Assembly: GCA_015680685.1 (NCBI GenBank)
Contig: MNCI01002227.1
Span: 233,049 to 297,048 of the forward strand
Direction: 5' to 3'
Source: Gnetum montanum
Lineage: Eukaryota > Streptophyta > Gnetopsida > Gnetales > Gnetaceae
Length of the DNA: 64,000 nt
Shown here: positions 43,111 through 55,384 of the stretch, piece by piece
Position numbering within the stretch: position 1 is the first letter of the stretch
Layout of the letters: each line of letters starts with the position of its first letter
Program-made: the position numbers and the translations under genes
Notes under the pieces: generated by a model
Databases searched by the model: none
Told to the model about the DNA's origin: nothing
The model's input: the letters and a program-made list of their open reading frames with translations, nothing else

Positions 43111-43600
43111 TATGATCTCATTTTGTAGGAGTATCCTATGTGAGAAAATAGAAGATAATTCATCATGCTAATTTATAACCTTTGTTATTTCAAATTTAGT
43201 TGTCTTAGAAAAGAGAAGCTCATTTGGAAATTTATCAGATAAGGGCTCTACATCAGCCTTGTTGTTCCATCTTAACCAAGATAGATGACTAACAACTACA
43301 TCCTTGATTTCCTTTGTATCAACCATTATTAGATCAAACTCCTGTAAGATCTCCAACCATCATATAACACAAGGACTTCCTATTGGCTTATTCATTAGGA
43401 AGAGAATTGTACTATGATTAATGTGCACAAAAATGAGATATTCAAGCACATAGTGTCTAAATTTCTTAGGATCATACATCACCACCATGAGTTACTTTTC
43501 TATACTGATGTAATTAAGTTGTGCACCCACAATGCTTCTACTTACACAATGGATGTAGTATTGATGTATTTGATTGTCCATTTGTTTAATTGCTCCTCCC
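43110..43600 (-). pseudogene. pol: RNase H of E5
   Basis: 62 open codons at 43168-43356 give ILQEFDLIMVDTKEIKDVVVSHLSWL, matching the C-terminal RNase H block of E4 (seen by ILQEFDL and VVSHLSWL). Upstream are CVSRSIVGAQLNY and HINHSTI, where the Asp of the E4 MDHSAI is changed to Asn. Confidence 0.65.
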
Positions 43601-44540
43601 AATGCATAGTTGAATGCATCTATCATGATATAAAAGGGTTTGTACCAATCAAGTACACAAAAAATTGGTGTTACTACAATCTTCTACTTCAAGTATTGGA
43701 ATGCTTATTCATAGTTCTTGATCCATTTAAATGCTACTTTCTTCTTAGTAAGCTCCACAAGTGGCTTGGCAATTTTGGAGATGTTTTCAATAAAACATCT
43801 ATGGTAATTAGTATGTCTAAGGACTGACCTTACATCTTTAACTATTTTGGGCTTTCTAGTAATTCTTTGGATGATCCTTATATTTTCTCAATTCAACTCA
43901 ATTTCTTTCTCTAAAATTTAGTGCCCTAGGATAATGTCCTCATAGATCATCAAATGGCTCTTCTGCTAGCCACAAGTTCATTTCCATACATTGTTTGAGT
44001 ACTTGCTCAAGGTGGTCCAATGTTTGTTCACAATCACCATAAAAAAATTTTACATCACTATTAATTTACTATTGACAAATATTAAGAACTAGGCATTGGA
44101 AGGTTGCATGAGCATTACACAGGCCAAAGGGCATCTTGTTGTATGCAAATATCCCCTAAGGACTAGTAAAAGTGGTATTGGCCTAGTCTTTTAGAGAAAT
44201 TTGTATATGATTATAGCTATTATATCCATCAAAAAATTTGTAGAAGTTGTGTCCTGTAATGGTGTCTAAAACTTGGTTCAAAAATAGTAGTGAAAATGGT
44301 CCTTGAATGTGGCCATGTCCAACAACCTAAAATCTATATAGACTCTTCATAGCCCTCCTTTCTTTAGTATGATGATAAGTGGGATTACCCATTCACTATC
44401 TACCACTAGATAGGTGAACCCAACCTTGAGAAGTTTCTCAACTTTCTTCTTAACAACTTGTTTTATTTTTAGATTCACCCTTTTTTATGGTTGTCCCTTG
44501 GGTTTGATAATGAAGTTTGTATAGATAAAATACTAGCATA
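43600..44540 (-). pseudogene. pol: Reverse transcriptase of E5
   Basis: The minus strand carries FFDGYNSYNHIQISLKD, matching FLDGYSGYNQI, and MPFGLCNAHATFQ near 44095. The FMDD segment is destroyed by a short deletion around 44040. Many stops are present. The order after PR and before RNase H is as in E4. Confidence 0.7.
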
Positions 44541-44759
44541 TGCGTGAAGCTATTCCTATCATCTCATCATTTGAACAAGCAAAGTTTGTTGATCATTGGT
44601 TGAAAATCTTCATCAACTTTCTCTTTTGTTCCTTAGTGAGTTGGGAATTTATGATTACTAGCTTCCCATTATCTAATATTTCATATCATAAAGAGACTAG
44701 TAAGGATTTCAATTCTAATGACACTTGTTCACAAGTAGTAGAGATTTATAACTCTTCCT

Positions 44760-45320
44760 AATCCATCTCTTCTTCTTTCTTATGTTCTTGTAGAATTGGA
44801 GCTATTTTCCATAGTTAGCCACTAGATGCCTTCTTATTTTGTGGTTTTGGTGTACATACACCTTTGGATATTGGTGGTTTTGACACACATATTGCATGCT
44901 AAAATAAACATGATTTTGATTACCCATATTTTCTGCACACAATTACACCTTGTATTACTATACGTAATGCATGAAACCCTTTTCTTCTCTATCTTATCAA
45001 ACTTATTTTCCTTAGAGATTTCCAAGGAGAGGTCTTTAATTCCTAACTTGGCATCAACTGTACTTAGCCAAACCCTCCCCAAAATGATTGGGAAGTCCCC
45101 CTTATAGTTGTGCATATGGATTACTAACAAGTTTGTAGGATATGACCATCCACTAATAGTGGTCAAAATATCCTCTGCCAGTTCTAATGGAACAATAATG
45201 AACTAGTCTATAAGCTCTAACTTCATATTACATTTTTGGAGTGGAGATAGGTTCCATGTTCTATACATTTCTTGGGAATTTAAGTTTACATGAGAACTTG
45301 AGTCCAATAAAGCTCTGTAT
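44760..45320 (-). pseudogene. pol: Protease of E5
   Basis: 110 open codons (44834-45166) cover the second half of the retropepsin: GWSYPTNLLVI and FPIILGRVWLST. The active-site segment lies upstream near 45290-45310 and reads LLDSSSHVNL, so DSG has become DSS. Confidence 0.7.
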
Positions 45321-45329
45321 TGATCATTT

Positions 45330-45755
45330 CCTATAATCTACAATAAATTAGAGGGATTCCAAGATTAGTTCTTTTCTTGAAAATTTTCTTTGCCTTTATA
45401 TAGTTTATAAGTACATGAGTTAACATGGTAGTTTAAACATTATATGATCTTTAGTTTGAAGGTGGATTGGTAGATATTCCTTGGGTAGTTTGAGAAAAAT
45501 CTATAGTCATAGATCCTTGCAATGGTTTGGGTGGACTAGTAGGCCTAAGTAATAGCCTTTTCTAAGGATTATGCCCAAAACCACTTAAGTTGTCATCCAC
45601 TTGCAAATTTACTACTCTCGTGGCATTACATTGTTGGGTCCCTAGAGGTATTTTGCCATTGCATATGTGGTGCAGGTGATAAGGAAGTGGAGGTATGTAA
45701 TAAAAAATGCTACTGAGGATAGTGAGAAGTGATATCAAAGCTCAGTATTCTTATG
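45330..45755 (-). pseudogene. gag: Gag tail fragment of E5
   Basis: The sequence matches the Pro/Tyr-rich end of E4 gag (31430-31690): CNAT followed by RVVNLQ-type residues near 45610-45640, the same position as NAIRAVNPQP in E4. It stops at about 45755, where a plus-strand copia gag begins. Confidence 0.55.
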
Positions 45756-45782
45756 TTTAGCTTCAACTTTCAATAGTGAACT

Positions 45783-46320
45783 ATGGAGGGAACATCCTAT
45801 ACAAAGCCACCAATGTTCAATGGGTTTGATTTTGCTTATTGGAAGGCAAGGATGCAAGGCTTCTTTGAGTAAATGGAGTTTCAGATATGGGGGTCCATCC
45901 TTAAAGGTCGTACATTGCCTGTTGATAGCGCAACAAAGGTCATCAAGCCATGGAGCAAGTGGACATTAGAAGTGAGAGATAAGTTCATGTATGATTCTAA
46001 AGCAAAACATTGTTTATATTCTACATTAAATAAGTCTAAATTTAATAGAGTAGCTAGATGTAGAATTTCCAAAGAAATTTGGAAACCCTTAGAAGCTACC
46101 TATGAGGACACATCCATAGTTTAACAATCAAAACTCTTGGTGTTGCAAAGTAAGTACGAAAAACTTAAAATGAGGGAAGAAGAAAAGATAAAAGATTATT
46201 TTTCTAGGGCAAAAAAACTAGTTGTAGCTATTAGGGGTACAAGCAAGGACTTTCCTGAAAGTGATGTCATCATTAAAATGATTAGAACTAGAGCATGTTC
46301 ACTCCACAAATAAATCACCT
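45783..46320 (+). pseudogene. gag: Ty1/copia gag fragment
   Basis: Start MEGTSYTKPPMFNGFDFAYW matches the copia gag N-terminus (PxFNGxNYxxWKxRM). One stop (about 45870) is followed by 83 open codons containing KHCLYSTLNKSKFNRVARC and SKEIWKPLEATYEDT, the UBN2 block AKEIWDxLExxYEGT. The frame continues through a stop to KLKMREEEKIKDYFSRAKKL. The zinc knuckle, protease and pol are absent; it ends at the 5' leader-like sequence next to the 46494 LTR. Confidence 0.8.
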
Positions 46321-46480
46321 TCATGTACTAAATCTAGATATTATGCCAAGAAAAAATAAATTGCTAGAAAAAAAGAAAACTAGCTATCTTTAATTAAATT
46401 ATTAGAAGATTAAATCAAGGTTCACACAACCCACAAGAATTTAAAAACCTATCACACTCAAATGATATTGTAGAGCATGA

Positions 46481-46493
46481 GGCTCTAAAACCA
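46481..46493 (-). other. Primer-binding site next to the 46494 LTR (initiator Met tRNA type)
   Basis: The minus strand reads TGGTTTTAGAGCC, two mismatches from TGGTATCAGAGCC, the complement of plant initiator tRNA-Met. Its presence downstream of an LTR that also has a pol body upstream is unusual. Confidence 0.55.
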
Positions 46494-47273
46494 CACAATG
46501 ATTGTTCTTGATGTAAGACACAACCAATAGAAATCTCTCCCATAACTCAAGATTAAGATCTCAACTTACAAGTGAGATACAAGAGAATAGAACACATAGA
46601 GCAACATACCACAAGCTAATCTTGGATTTGCAATCACCAATTACCCTCACCCAATGTGCTCACCCACTTTCTCTTGCATAACTTTCCTTGCATACCAACT
46701 CTCCTCTTTCTTTGATGGATGAATGCATACATAATTATAGAGATTCAAAACCCTAGGAAGCTTTCTATTTGCCTCTCTAAATGTTTCTCACATGGAGATG
46801 AAATCTTTCAAATGTTTCCCAATCAAAATTCCATCACAGCTTTATTTATTTGCCAACATAGATATCTCTTATTTCATGTAGATGTCTCCTGTGAAAGCCT
46901 TTCACTTAGGAAAGACATCTACTATTTTTGGTAGACACCTTCTTTAGACTTAGGATGTCTACACTTCAGGGAAGATGTCTTTGGGGAGACATCTATCTTT
47001 TAGGTGCCAAAAATAAAACTGCTCTTTTTGATGCCCGGAGCCTTTGAATGTCTTCCAACGAGTACTTATAAACCCTGAAACATCCTAAACTCATCAAATT
47101 GAGGCAAAAACACCTCCAAACATGCCAAAACATCCAAGAATCTTCATCATAAAAAATCAACTCAAGAAGACACACAAATATAGGACACACTTGTCCAAGT
47201 CTTCTCCAAATGTAAAACCTATAAAAACAACTTGTAGGATAAGCATAAGGAAATTGAAAGAGGTGTTCCTACA
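46494..47273 (-). repeat. Chromovirus-type LTR with AGATGTCT array
   Basis: The minus strand starts TGTAGGAACACC after a purine-rich GTGTGGGAGAGCTAG. Motifs AGATGTCT and AGACATCT recur about six times at 46870-47000, upstream of a minus-strand TATA-like CTATAATTATG near 46735. The low boundary is set by the PBS and lacks a clean CA end. Confidence 0.55.
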
Positions 47274-47274
47274 C

Positions 47275-49018
47275 TAGCTCTCCCACACTTCAAAAAGGGA
47301 ACTCATGTGAACAAGGGAGTAGGGGTAGAAGTGATCCCCCACTCATAAAGTTTGGTCTCATGGATCCATACAACATCATTAGTGGATTAATCCTCCCAAT
47401 GGATCAAATATTCATGTCTCTTAACTCCCTAAGTGCTAGAAGCTTTCCTCCACTTGAGTACAATTGCCTTCTTCTCCATTAAAGGCTTGGACTAATTAAT
47501 ACCCTCCTTCAACTCATCGATGCTCCCTTGCATGGTCTTCTCATTAGTTGGCCCATGATAGTGGGTAAGATTTCAAACATTAAATAAAAAAGATATACCA
47601 ACATCATTTGGTAAATCAATCTTAATGTTATTATCATTAATTTTAGCCTTTATTTTGAAAGGCCCCATATTCTTTGCTTTCAATTTGGAGAATTTAACAC
47701 CTCTCAATCACTTCTTCTTCAAGTGCACCTAAACCAAGTCACCAACAACAAAATTAGGCTTCTGCTTACCCTCGTTCCTCTTGAGGACTTTCTCTTTAGC
47801 CTTCTTTTCAAGATTTGATCTTACTTGTGCATGAAGATCCCTCATCTCTTGCACAAAATCAACACTAAGTTGAGCTTCATCATAAAAGCCCTTCAAAGTG
47901 TCCACCATCTTTGGAAAAAATCCATAATTCACCTCAAATGGGCTTTTGCCAATTGCAACTTGAAAAGCATTATTATACAAAAATTCAACATGATACAACA
48001 CGTTTTTCCACTTTTTTAGCTATCCATCATACAAACATTTGAATATGTTTAGCAAGGATTTATTCACCACCTTCGTTTGGCCATCATATTGTGGATGATA
48101 TGCACTAGAAAAATTCAACTTTCTTCCTAAAATCTTCCAAAGGTACCTCCAAAAATGATTTGTAAACTTGGAGTCTCTATCACTAACAATATTCAAAGGA
48201 ATATCACGCAACTTCATAACCTACTGGAAAAATAAGTTTGAAACATGAGAGGCATCACTCGCCTTCTTGCATGATATAAAATGTGTTAACTTTGAGAACC
48301 TATCCATAATAAAAAAAAGTGTACCGTGTCCACTCTTGGTCTTTAGAATACTACTCATAAAGTCCATTGACATACTTTCCTATGGATCTTTAGAAATTGG
48401 CAAAGGCATATAATGTTCATCCACACCTTTACCTCCTTTTAACTTCTAACATGTCAAGCACTGCTTCATGAATCTTGAAACTTTTGTTACCATACCAGGC
48501 CAAAAATAGTGCCTAACCACAAGTTCAAATGTTTCATCCTTGCCCATGTAACTTGCCATGCCACTACAATGCTTTTCAAACAAAATCCTTTTTCTCAAAT
48601 TATAATTAGGAACACATACCTTTCCATTCTTAAATAATAGTTCATCTTAAAGATGATAGTTCCTCCATTTGTCTATCTTATTCATCAATGGTCATTTGAG
48701 GCTCCTCCAAACCTACCCAGAATCAACATCATGCTCATATAAAGAAGCAAAATCACCCATACCTTTCACATGAGGTACATTGAAATTTACCACATGCACC
48801 CTGGATAATGCATCAACTAGCACATTGGCTTTTTTACTCTTGTGATTCAACACAAAATTGAACTCTTGTAACTATGCAAACCACTTCATGTGCTTTGCAC
48901 TCAACTTCTTTTATAAATTTAGAAATTAAAGTGCTTTGTGGTCCATCATCAAAGTGAATTCTTTGGGCAACAAATAATGCCTCCAATGCTTGATTGCCTA
49001 AAGAATAGCATACAACTC
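47275..49018 (-). pseudogene. pol: Chromovirus pol relic (RNase H end, integrase, chromodomain-like tail)
   Basis: From high to low: the end of RNase H (about 48880-49018, LYAIL, KHWRHYLLPKEF, then the ADALSR equivalent VDALSR), and the integrase zinc domain (HYFWPGM, CLTC). The integrase core has MSMDFM, IVSDRDSKF and AYHPQYDGQTKVVN, so the catalytic Glu of QTEVVN is Lys. Then come GKSPFEVNYG and NFVVGDLV (47729-48001). Near 47340-47450 a YLIHWED..WIHETKL segment matches a chromodomain (YLVKWKGY..TWEPE). RT and protease are missing; a foreign LTR-like sequence starts at 49019. Confidence 0.82.
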
Positions 49019-50400
49019 TGTTGGACCTAGAAAATTCGAGTGTTGTAATGGAAACTGGAAAACCCTAGGTGCCAAAATATTTCTAACCTTGAATCCCAAG
49101 GGCCTCTAAAAATGGGATTCAAGGAACCTTAGATGGTTTGGTCACCTAGGGATTGACAAAATGTAAATGGAAACATAAACAACAATGGAAAAGAAAATAG
49201 AATTACAAATTTAGAATGGAAATAGACATAGAAATCAAAACTTGAAATTAAATCTACATAATAATGAACTATAACTTTATTGAAATGGAAAATATAGTAG
49301 CAAGTTCAAAAAGTATAGATTTTATGTGGTGGTTGCACAAGAAGTTCACTTGGAAGGAGCTTGGAGTTTGTTGCAGCTTGCAATATATACTTTTAACTCC
49401 CACGATTTGAATGCTTCCCAACCCCCATTTATAGAAACTTCCTACTAGTTTCCACTAGAATCAACAACTGTTGTCATAATTGGTATTCCACCCTTGAGGC
49501 AATGGTACCATGTTGGGAGTCTCTAATGCCCAGTGTAAACACTGATTTGCTCCAAAAGGGTGTTGAAAGGTTCCAAAGGCTCTCTTGATTACAAATATGC
49601 ATAAAATGTTGTTGTTCAAAAGAAGTTGGAACTATAATAAGGTGTTTACATTAGGTTTCTATAGGCTATGGAATTGCTTATTTTGGCTCTACACATCATT
49701 GTCATGATTATTGACAGATTGATGTCTATTTGCAGGTGTAACGGTCATTAATTCTTAGCATAGGTGACCATTTATAGCAAGTTTGAAATATACTAGCCAC
49801 CAAAGCCCATTTGGATACTATAAATAGTAAATGAACTTTTGTGACTACACTGACACCATCCCAACTACACTGACCTTGGTCAACTATGTTGTTGTTGGAA
49901 ACTGTTGTAATTGCTAAAGACTTGGGGTGACTATGCTAGACACTATTGGAAAAATGGAAAATGGAAAATCCCAACAATTATAACACTAGGTATATGCATC
50001 TACACTGGGTTCTGCTAGTAACTATGTTGGATTTTGAAAATGAGAATGAAAACCTAACACCATCTATGCTGGAAGTAGATGGTTCTAGCGTAGTTTAGAC
50101 TATACCCTTACAAAAACCCATAAAAATGCCAAATTTGGCAATTTCCAAGGCATTTTCAGCCTTCCCAAGCCTAAATATAGATATGAGGTAACATTTTCCA
50201 CTTCAGAAGTGAGGCAATAGTGACTTATAAGACATTTTTCAACCCTAAAAAGCTACAGTATGCAAGATTGCAACTCATGGACTACAAATCTTACATTTAC
50301 AATAAAATCTTGCCTCAAGTTGGAAAATGAAAGTTATAATTTGCAACATGAATTTTCTTTGTGGTGTTTCATTGGTCTCTCTTTGATAATGTTTGGCGAT
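49019..50400 (-). repeat. LTR-like repeat with CTAYRYTGG motif array
   Basis: It begins TGTTGGACC inside the chromovirus RNase H. A minus-strand TATA (TTCTATAAATGGGGG) is at 49422-49436. Upstream of it, at 49840-50100, words CTACACTG, CTATGTTG, CTATGCTAG, CTACACTGG, CTATGTTGG and CTATGCTGG recur, and CCATCTA..TAGATGG forms an inverted pair near 50060-50090. No ORF with a known match is present. The right boundary is not defined. Confidence 0.5.
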
Positions 50401-51860
50401 TGATCCAAGAGACATTGACAAAGACTACACAACAACACTACAAGTCCATCACCAATGTTCCCTCTCCACGCTTGATTTAAGAGTGTCAAACCATGCTAAA
50501 GAGTGCTTGTGATGATGGGATAAGTTTATGTTGAGATGATAAAGGTTAAAAGTTATGTTTGGTTATGAGGAAATGATCATAATGAGTTCCAAGTGTTGAC
50601 ATCGTGGCTACATTTATGGCAATGACACTTTGATTAATTAACAAGTCTATGCACTTCATGTTTAGAAGTGTTGGTTACTTGGCAATGTGTTTAGAGTCAT
50701 TAATTTATCTTTTGGTCTTTGTTGGACTCTCAACTTCTTGGTAATTTTCTCCCCCATTTTTTTGGTTGGGGTAAAACCTTCATTGGGTTTCAGTACCAAT
50801 GCTAGATTTGATTCAATTTTCTTGTTGAATGAGATGTGTTACATTCAATGGACTTCTAGGTGGAACATGATGAAGGGATATCATGATGGCCATAATGCAT
50901 GTGTTAAACATAGCTCAACATTATCATTTAAGGGTAAGGAATATTATAATTTGGCTATGGGGTTGGGTTCAAGGAAATGGTAATTGGAGTGAAATGGAAC
51001 AACCACTCTTTGTATGACATGACAAACCCACGGAAGCTTATGCATTGAGGTCACGTGATGACTTCCTACTATAATCCATTGTACCTTTGTGATGATTATA
51101 GCCTTCATCCTGTAAGCACAACTCCAAGAGAATATGAAACAAGACAATGAAAACATGTTATTACATGATAATGCATAAGGTCATATAAGATAATCAGTAA
51201 ACCGGGTCAACATAGGTTACTTGTTGTTACAACACAAAGAGATCTGTGTAATGTGCATTAGATGTTACAAAGCTTGTAGTTCGTTCAAGATTATTAGCAT
51301 CAGTCATTCATTGCAACTTATCAACAATGATAAATAAGACTACAAGAAAACATGTAAGTGCTAGATGTAATCAGGACTACATGATGGCTTTAATGTTTCA
51401 TTGCAAGGATTTGACAATGTCATGAGCAGGCTTAAGTTCTAACATGGAACTTGATTTCAAGTGCTTTCTCCTCACCATCAAGGTCTAGATGGGAATTTTG
51501 TCTAAGGGATCCTCCATGATGTTTTTGGCTTCAAGGTCAATGGTCATTAGGCTACTTCAAGATGTTATGGCTTTATAGTACGATGGTTTTAAGGCTCAAG
51601 GTATTGATATTTAAGGTAAATTTGATCTAACAACATCACGAGATGGACTTATTTAGGCTTCAAGGCCAGTCAAATATGATTTCTTATTCTCCTAGCTCAT
51701 TCTTGCATGACAACATAAGCATATCAAGTGGCACCTATGTGATATAATGGTTAAATAATGTCAAAATGATATAAAATATCTTAGTAACTATTGCTGACCA
51801 TTTGAGATGCCAATGATTTGGCCTTTAATCTTGCAGATTTGGGATCAAGGTATGCAAAGG
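50401..51860. other. Unassigned sequence
   Basis: The longest ORF (50687-50983, plus, 98 codons) has a hydrophobic N-terminal half and no family resemblance I can name. No LTR ends, tRNA or known domain were seen. It may be the internal region of the element whose LTR-like block lies at 49019-50400. Confidence 0.3.
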
Positions 51861-53110
51861 TGTTCTTCAAATAGGGTTTAGGTGTTTGTTGGTCTTCTGT
51901 AAACATCAAGGCTCACATACCTCCAAATAAACTCAGTGGTTATGCAAAAAACTAAACATGAATATGTGTTTGCTATTGTAAATGTTGAAATGCTTGGGTT
52001 TATGTATGAAACTATAAGCAGCTATCATAAAGAAATATAACTAGCTTTGTCAAATACTATGAGTTATTAAAGATTCCTATTTTGTAAAATCACTTAGTCT
52101 ATATAGTCCCTATAGTACATTGCTTGTAACAAATAAAATTTCACAAAAATGTTTGAGCATAATTCTGCCAATATATTCCTAATTTCCTCGAGAGAGAAAA
52201 TTCCATAAGAAAACTAGATAGAGGAAGATTCAATAGGTTTTAGAAAGAGAAAAGAAAAGAAAGCAAAATTGTGTGAGATCTCAATTGTTTAAGTAAGATA
52301 AATTGATATGAAAAAAAACTTCACAATAAAGTTATTCCAATTCAATCTATTACGAATCGTCCAAACCTTTGAGCTCAATAAGCAATTTTTATAAAAGAAA
52401 CTTTTATTTAACTACTAAAATGCTTTATAAATGACAAAATACAAGCTTCTATTTAGTTAGTTAATATTGGTCAAGAATTGCAACCAATATAAATTCTAGA
52501 AAAATTTGACAATTTCAGGATTGTAATATTAAGACAATAAATGTTAAAAATAAAGAAGTTATTTCACTCATCTCAAAGTATCAAAGATTTTCTAGATTTT
52601 CTAAACTCAAACAGTAATTTCTATAATACATAACTATTAAATTACTCAAGATGCTTTTCTAATGCAACATAAGCTCTTATTTGGCAAACCTTTATAGTAG
52701 TCTAATATTACGCAAAAAATATATCTATAAAGGCAACCTAGAAAAATTCAAAAATTAAATGTCAAGCATGATGCTATCCAAACCATTAGCTAAGTAACTA
52801 AAGCAAAATGGGAAGAAATGAACTCACAAGACTTAAACAAATTAGCTAAATTAATGTCTTTAGCAAGCCATGCTTTACAATCTTCAATATTCTTCTAAGT
52901 ATCTTTTCCTCCAATCCTTCCCCCTTTCTAAATTTTACCTTTAAAAGCCCTTTTAAAGTGATCTTAGGGTAGTTACAATAATCATGAGAGGTTAAGGGTG
53001 TTACAAATATTTAGGGGATTAATTCATAACTACCCTAAGATTTTATAACTTCCATGAGAAATTGAAGCCATAGTTGGCAAGTCTCCTTCCCAATAACTAA
53101 CTTATAAATC
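51860..53110 (-). repeat. LTR-like repeat, copy 1
   Basis: It shares a long series of blocks with 54330-55710: TTTAGGTG..TGCTGGTCTT-like, ACATACCTCCAAATA, CAAATAAAATTT, AGAAAACTAGA, AAGAAAGCA and TTGTGTG. A minus-strand promoter-like region precedes the end near 52930-52990. It contains no coding sequence. Confidence 0.5.
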
Positions 53111-54319
53111 TCCTATTTTATTTTATTTTTAATATTTTTGAGACTTTATCCTTAATATGAGCTCTCAATTTTTGGCACATTAACCCTTATAATATATCTT
53201 CCTATAGAGCAGAAATAATTTATGCTTTTAAAATAGAAATAACTCTAATTCAAGGTGCCTTCTTCAATTCCAAGTCACCTTAATACAGTTGCAAGATAGC
53301 AAATTTATGGTTTTTCATATTTAATTATTATATTTTACTCTTCTTCCTTCCATGTCAAGGTTTTATTTTATGATTATTTATTTGGTCATTTTATAACCCC
53401 ATACCAAAACCTTAATACACATGTACGTAATATGAAATCACAAAATCATGAAAAAATAATCGAAAGTGTGAGATGCAATAGTGAACATGGCCAAAGTATA
53501 GGTGAGAAAACATGATGTGCTTGCCACACATTCCAACAACACCATCTACCTCTGCAAGGCAGCAATCACTTATTTGTAGTTTCATCTCTGCCTCTATGAC
53601 CAATGCAATGTATCATCTTTGATTAATTTTTCAAACACCACTCTACAACATGAAAGGTTGGAAAAATGACACCATCTTTGCCATGTGTGTGAGCATCGCC
53701 AAAGACAGGTAATCTACCACCAAGCCTTTGCAATTTCTACCATGATTTTTCATGATGCCCTTTATTAAGAAATCAACATAGGGCAACCTGGTGCAACTCA
53801 TTCTAGGTAAGTATTGTGGGGGTTTTAAGGCTTTCACTATCAAGGGATTTGGAAATGAAGGAGACTCTGCAACTATGGGTTTGTTAACAAATCCCTAATT
53901 TCTAATGGCTATGGAAGCCTTGAATCCAAGAGCATTAATGCTTGGACAAGCCCAATGCTACACGGAATGATCCCCATGGCATTATCTTGCTGAAATCCAT
54001 GAAATACATAGCCAATTACATATGAGTCACATTTTAGACCATGGGAGCTAACATGACTTCTTGAGAAACCAAGGGAAGTTGTTTGGTATTTTCCTAGAGT
54101 TTGAATTAGCACCAAGTGGCATGCCATGGCCACTAATTTTTTGAAAATCCCATTGTAGCAACTTTACATAAAAACTTTGCATAAAATTTAATATTTTAAT
54201 GAACATTTTTTTGGGAATTTTAAACTTGATTGTTTAACTTTGAAAGTTTATCAATTTTCCAATTAAAATATAAATTTCGTTGCTTGGATATATCCCTCAC
54301 GTAAATCTAATATTCTTCT
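53111..54319 (-). other. Region between the two LTR-like copies; unrecognised coding fragments
   Basis: Three minus-strand ORFs of 63-74 codons (53412-53603, 53643-53843, 53909-54133) follow one another and may be parts of one decayed reading frame, with Cys- and His-containing segments. I do not recognise a family. If 51860 and 54320 are LTRs of one element, this 1.2 kb is its internal DNA, too short for gag-pol. Confidence 0.3.
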
Positions 54320-54455
54320 TGTTGGCGACCGTTTGGGACGCGACCACCAACGAGTGTCCTCAAACAGGATTTAGGTGCCTGCTGGTCTTTGGCAACACCA
54401 AGGCCCACATACCTCCAAATAGACTTAGTAGTTAATGTGAGTATGTGTGTGTGCT

Positions 54456-54456
54456 N
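54456..54456. other. Assembly gap shown as one N in LTR-like copy 2
   Basis: The flanks match copy 1 near 51980 and 52125, so about 140 bases are probably missing. Confidence 0.6.
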
Positions 54457-55384
54457 CTACTTGTAGCAAATAAAATTTTGCAAAAACATTTAAGCACAAC
54501 TCTGCGAATCTACTTCTAATTTTCCCCAGAGAAAGAGGTAGTTCCACAAGAAAACTAGAAATAGAGCAAGATTCGATGGAAATAGATAGAAAAGAAAGCA
54601 GATTTGTGTGGACCTCAAATATTTAAACAAGGTAAACATCCAAGGCTCAAATAAGCAATTTCTTCAAGAAAATCCTATTATGCTACCAAAAAATTGCTGT
54701 GTAAACTATCACGTACGAGACTCCATTTTGGCTAGATAATGGATGTCAACAATTGCATTTGATGGAACCTTCAAAAGACTTGACAATTTCTGATTGAAAT
54801 ACCACAGAGATTCACTTTAAAGATAAAATAAAGCTATTCTGGTCCCATCAAAATACCAAATATTTTCTGAACCCTCTTGACTATTGAATCATTCAACGGC
54901 ATGACTACAAGCAGAGGCTCTCTTACAACAATCTCAATAGCAGTTCTTATACGTTGCACAATAAAATTTACTACTAAAATGCTCTTAAGGCTTTTAAACA
55001 CAAGCGCTTCTATGGCAAAATTTTAACAGAAATTTTCTATCGGGCAACAAGAACAATAAGAGCAATCTAAAAATCCCAAAATTACTTGCCAAGGATGATA
55101 CTATCTAAACCACTAGCTAAAAAATTTAAAAAAAATAAAAAAATAAAAAATAACTCATAGGCCTATGACAAAGAGGCTGAAATATTTTCTTTAGCAAGCC
55201 ATATTACAAGCAATCGTTTACAATTTCTTCTTTACAATGCTCTTCTCCCAAGACTCAAAGTGTGTCTCCAAGTGAGAGCCAATAGTCTTTCCCAAGTCTT
55301 CTCCCAAGTCTCCCAAAGTGTTCTTCTTCCCCTGAAGCCTTTTTATAAGGTTCGAAAGGTAGGTAGGTAAGTTACAAAATATCT

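Larger units (their letters stand above)
37209..45755 (-). mobile_element. Athila-like element E5 with env-position ORF, 5' end missing
   Basis: From high to low coordinates: gag tail, PR, RT, RNase H, IN (with deletions), a noncoding part, a decayed long ORF, noncoding sequence, polypurine tract, 3' LTR. The left noncoding piece (38039-38260) matches E4 25840-26060, and the right piece (41376-42395) matches E4 26400-27070. The ORF segment is therefore extra sequence in the 3' region relative to E4, at the position where Athila elements may carry an env-like ORF. Its 5' end is replaced at about 45755 by a copia gag fragment. It could also be two elements joined. Confidence 0.6.

Noticed and set aside
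50687-50983. 98-codon ORF with a hydrophobic N-terminus as a possible secreted or membrane protein
   Set aside because: There is no family match, promoter or conservation evidence; it may be a chance ORF in repeat DNA.
54320-54345. TTGGCGACC-type sequence as a tRNA-Arg primer site of an Ogre element
   Set aside because: It lies inside a region shared with the sister copy at 51860, and no LTR end precedes it on the required strand.
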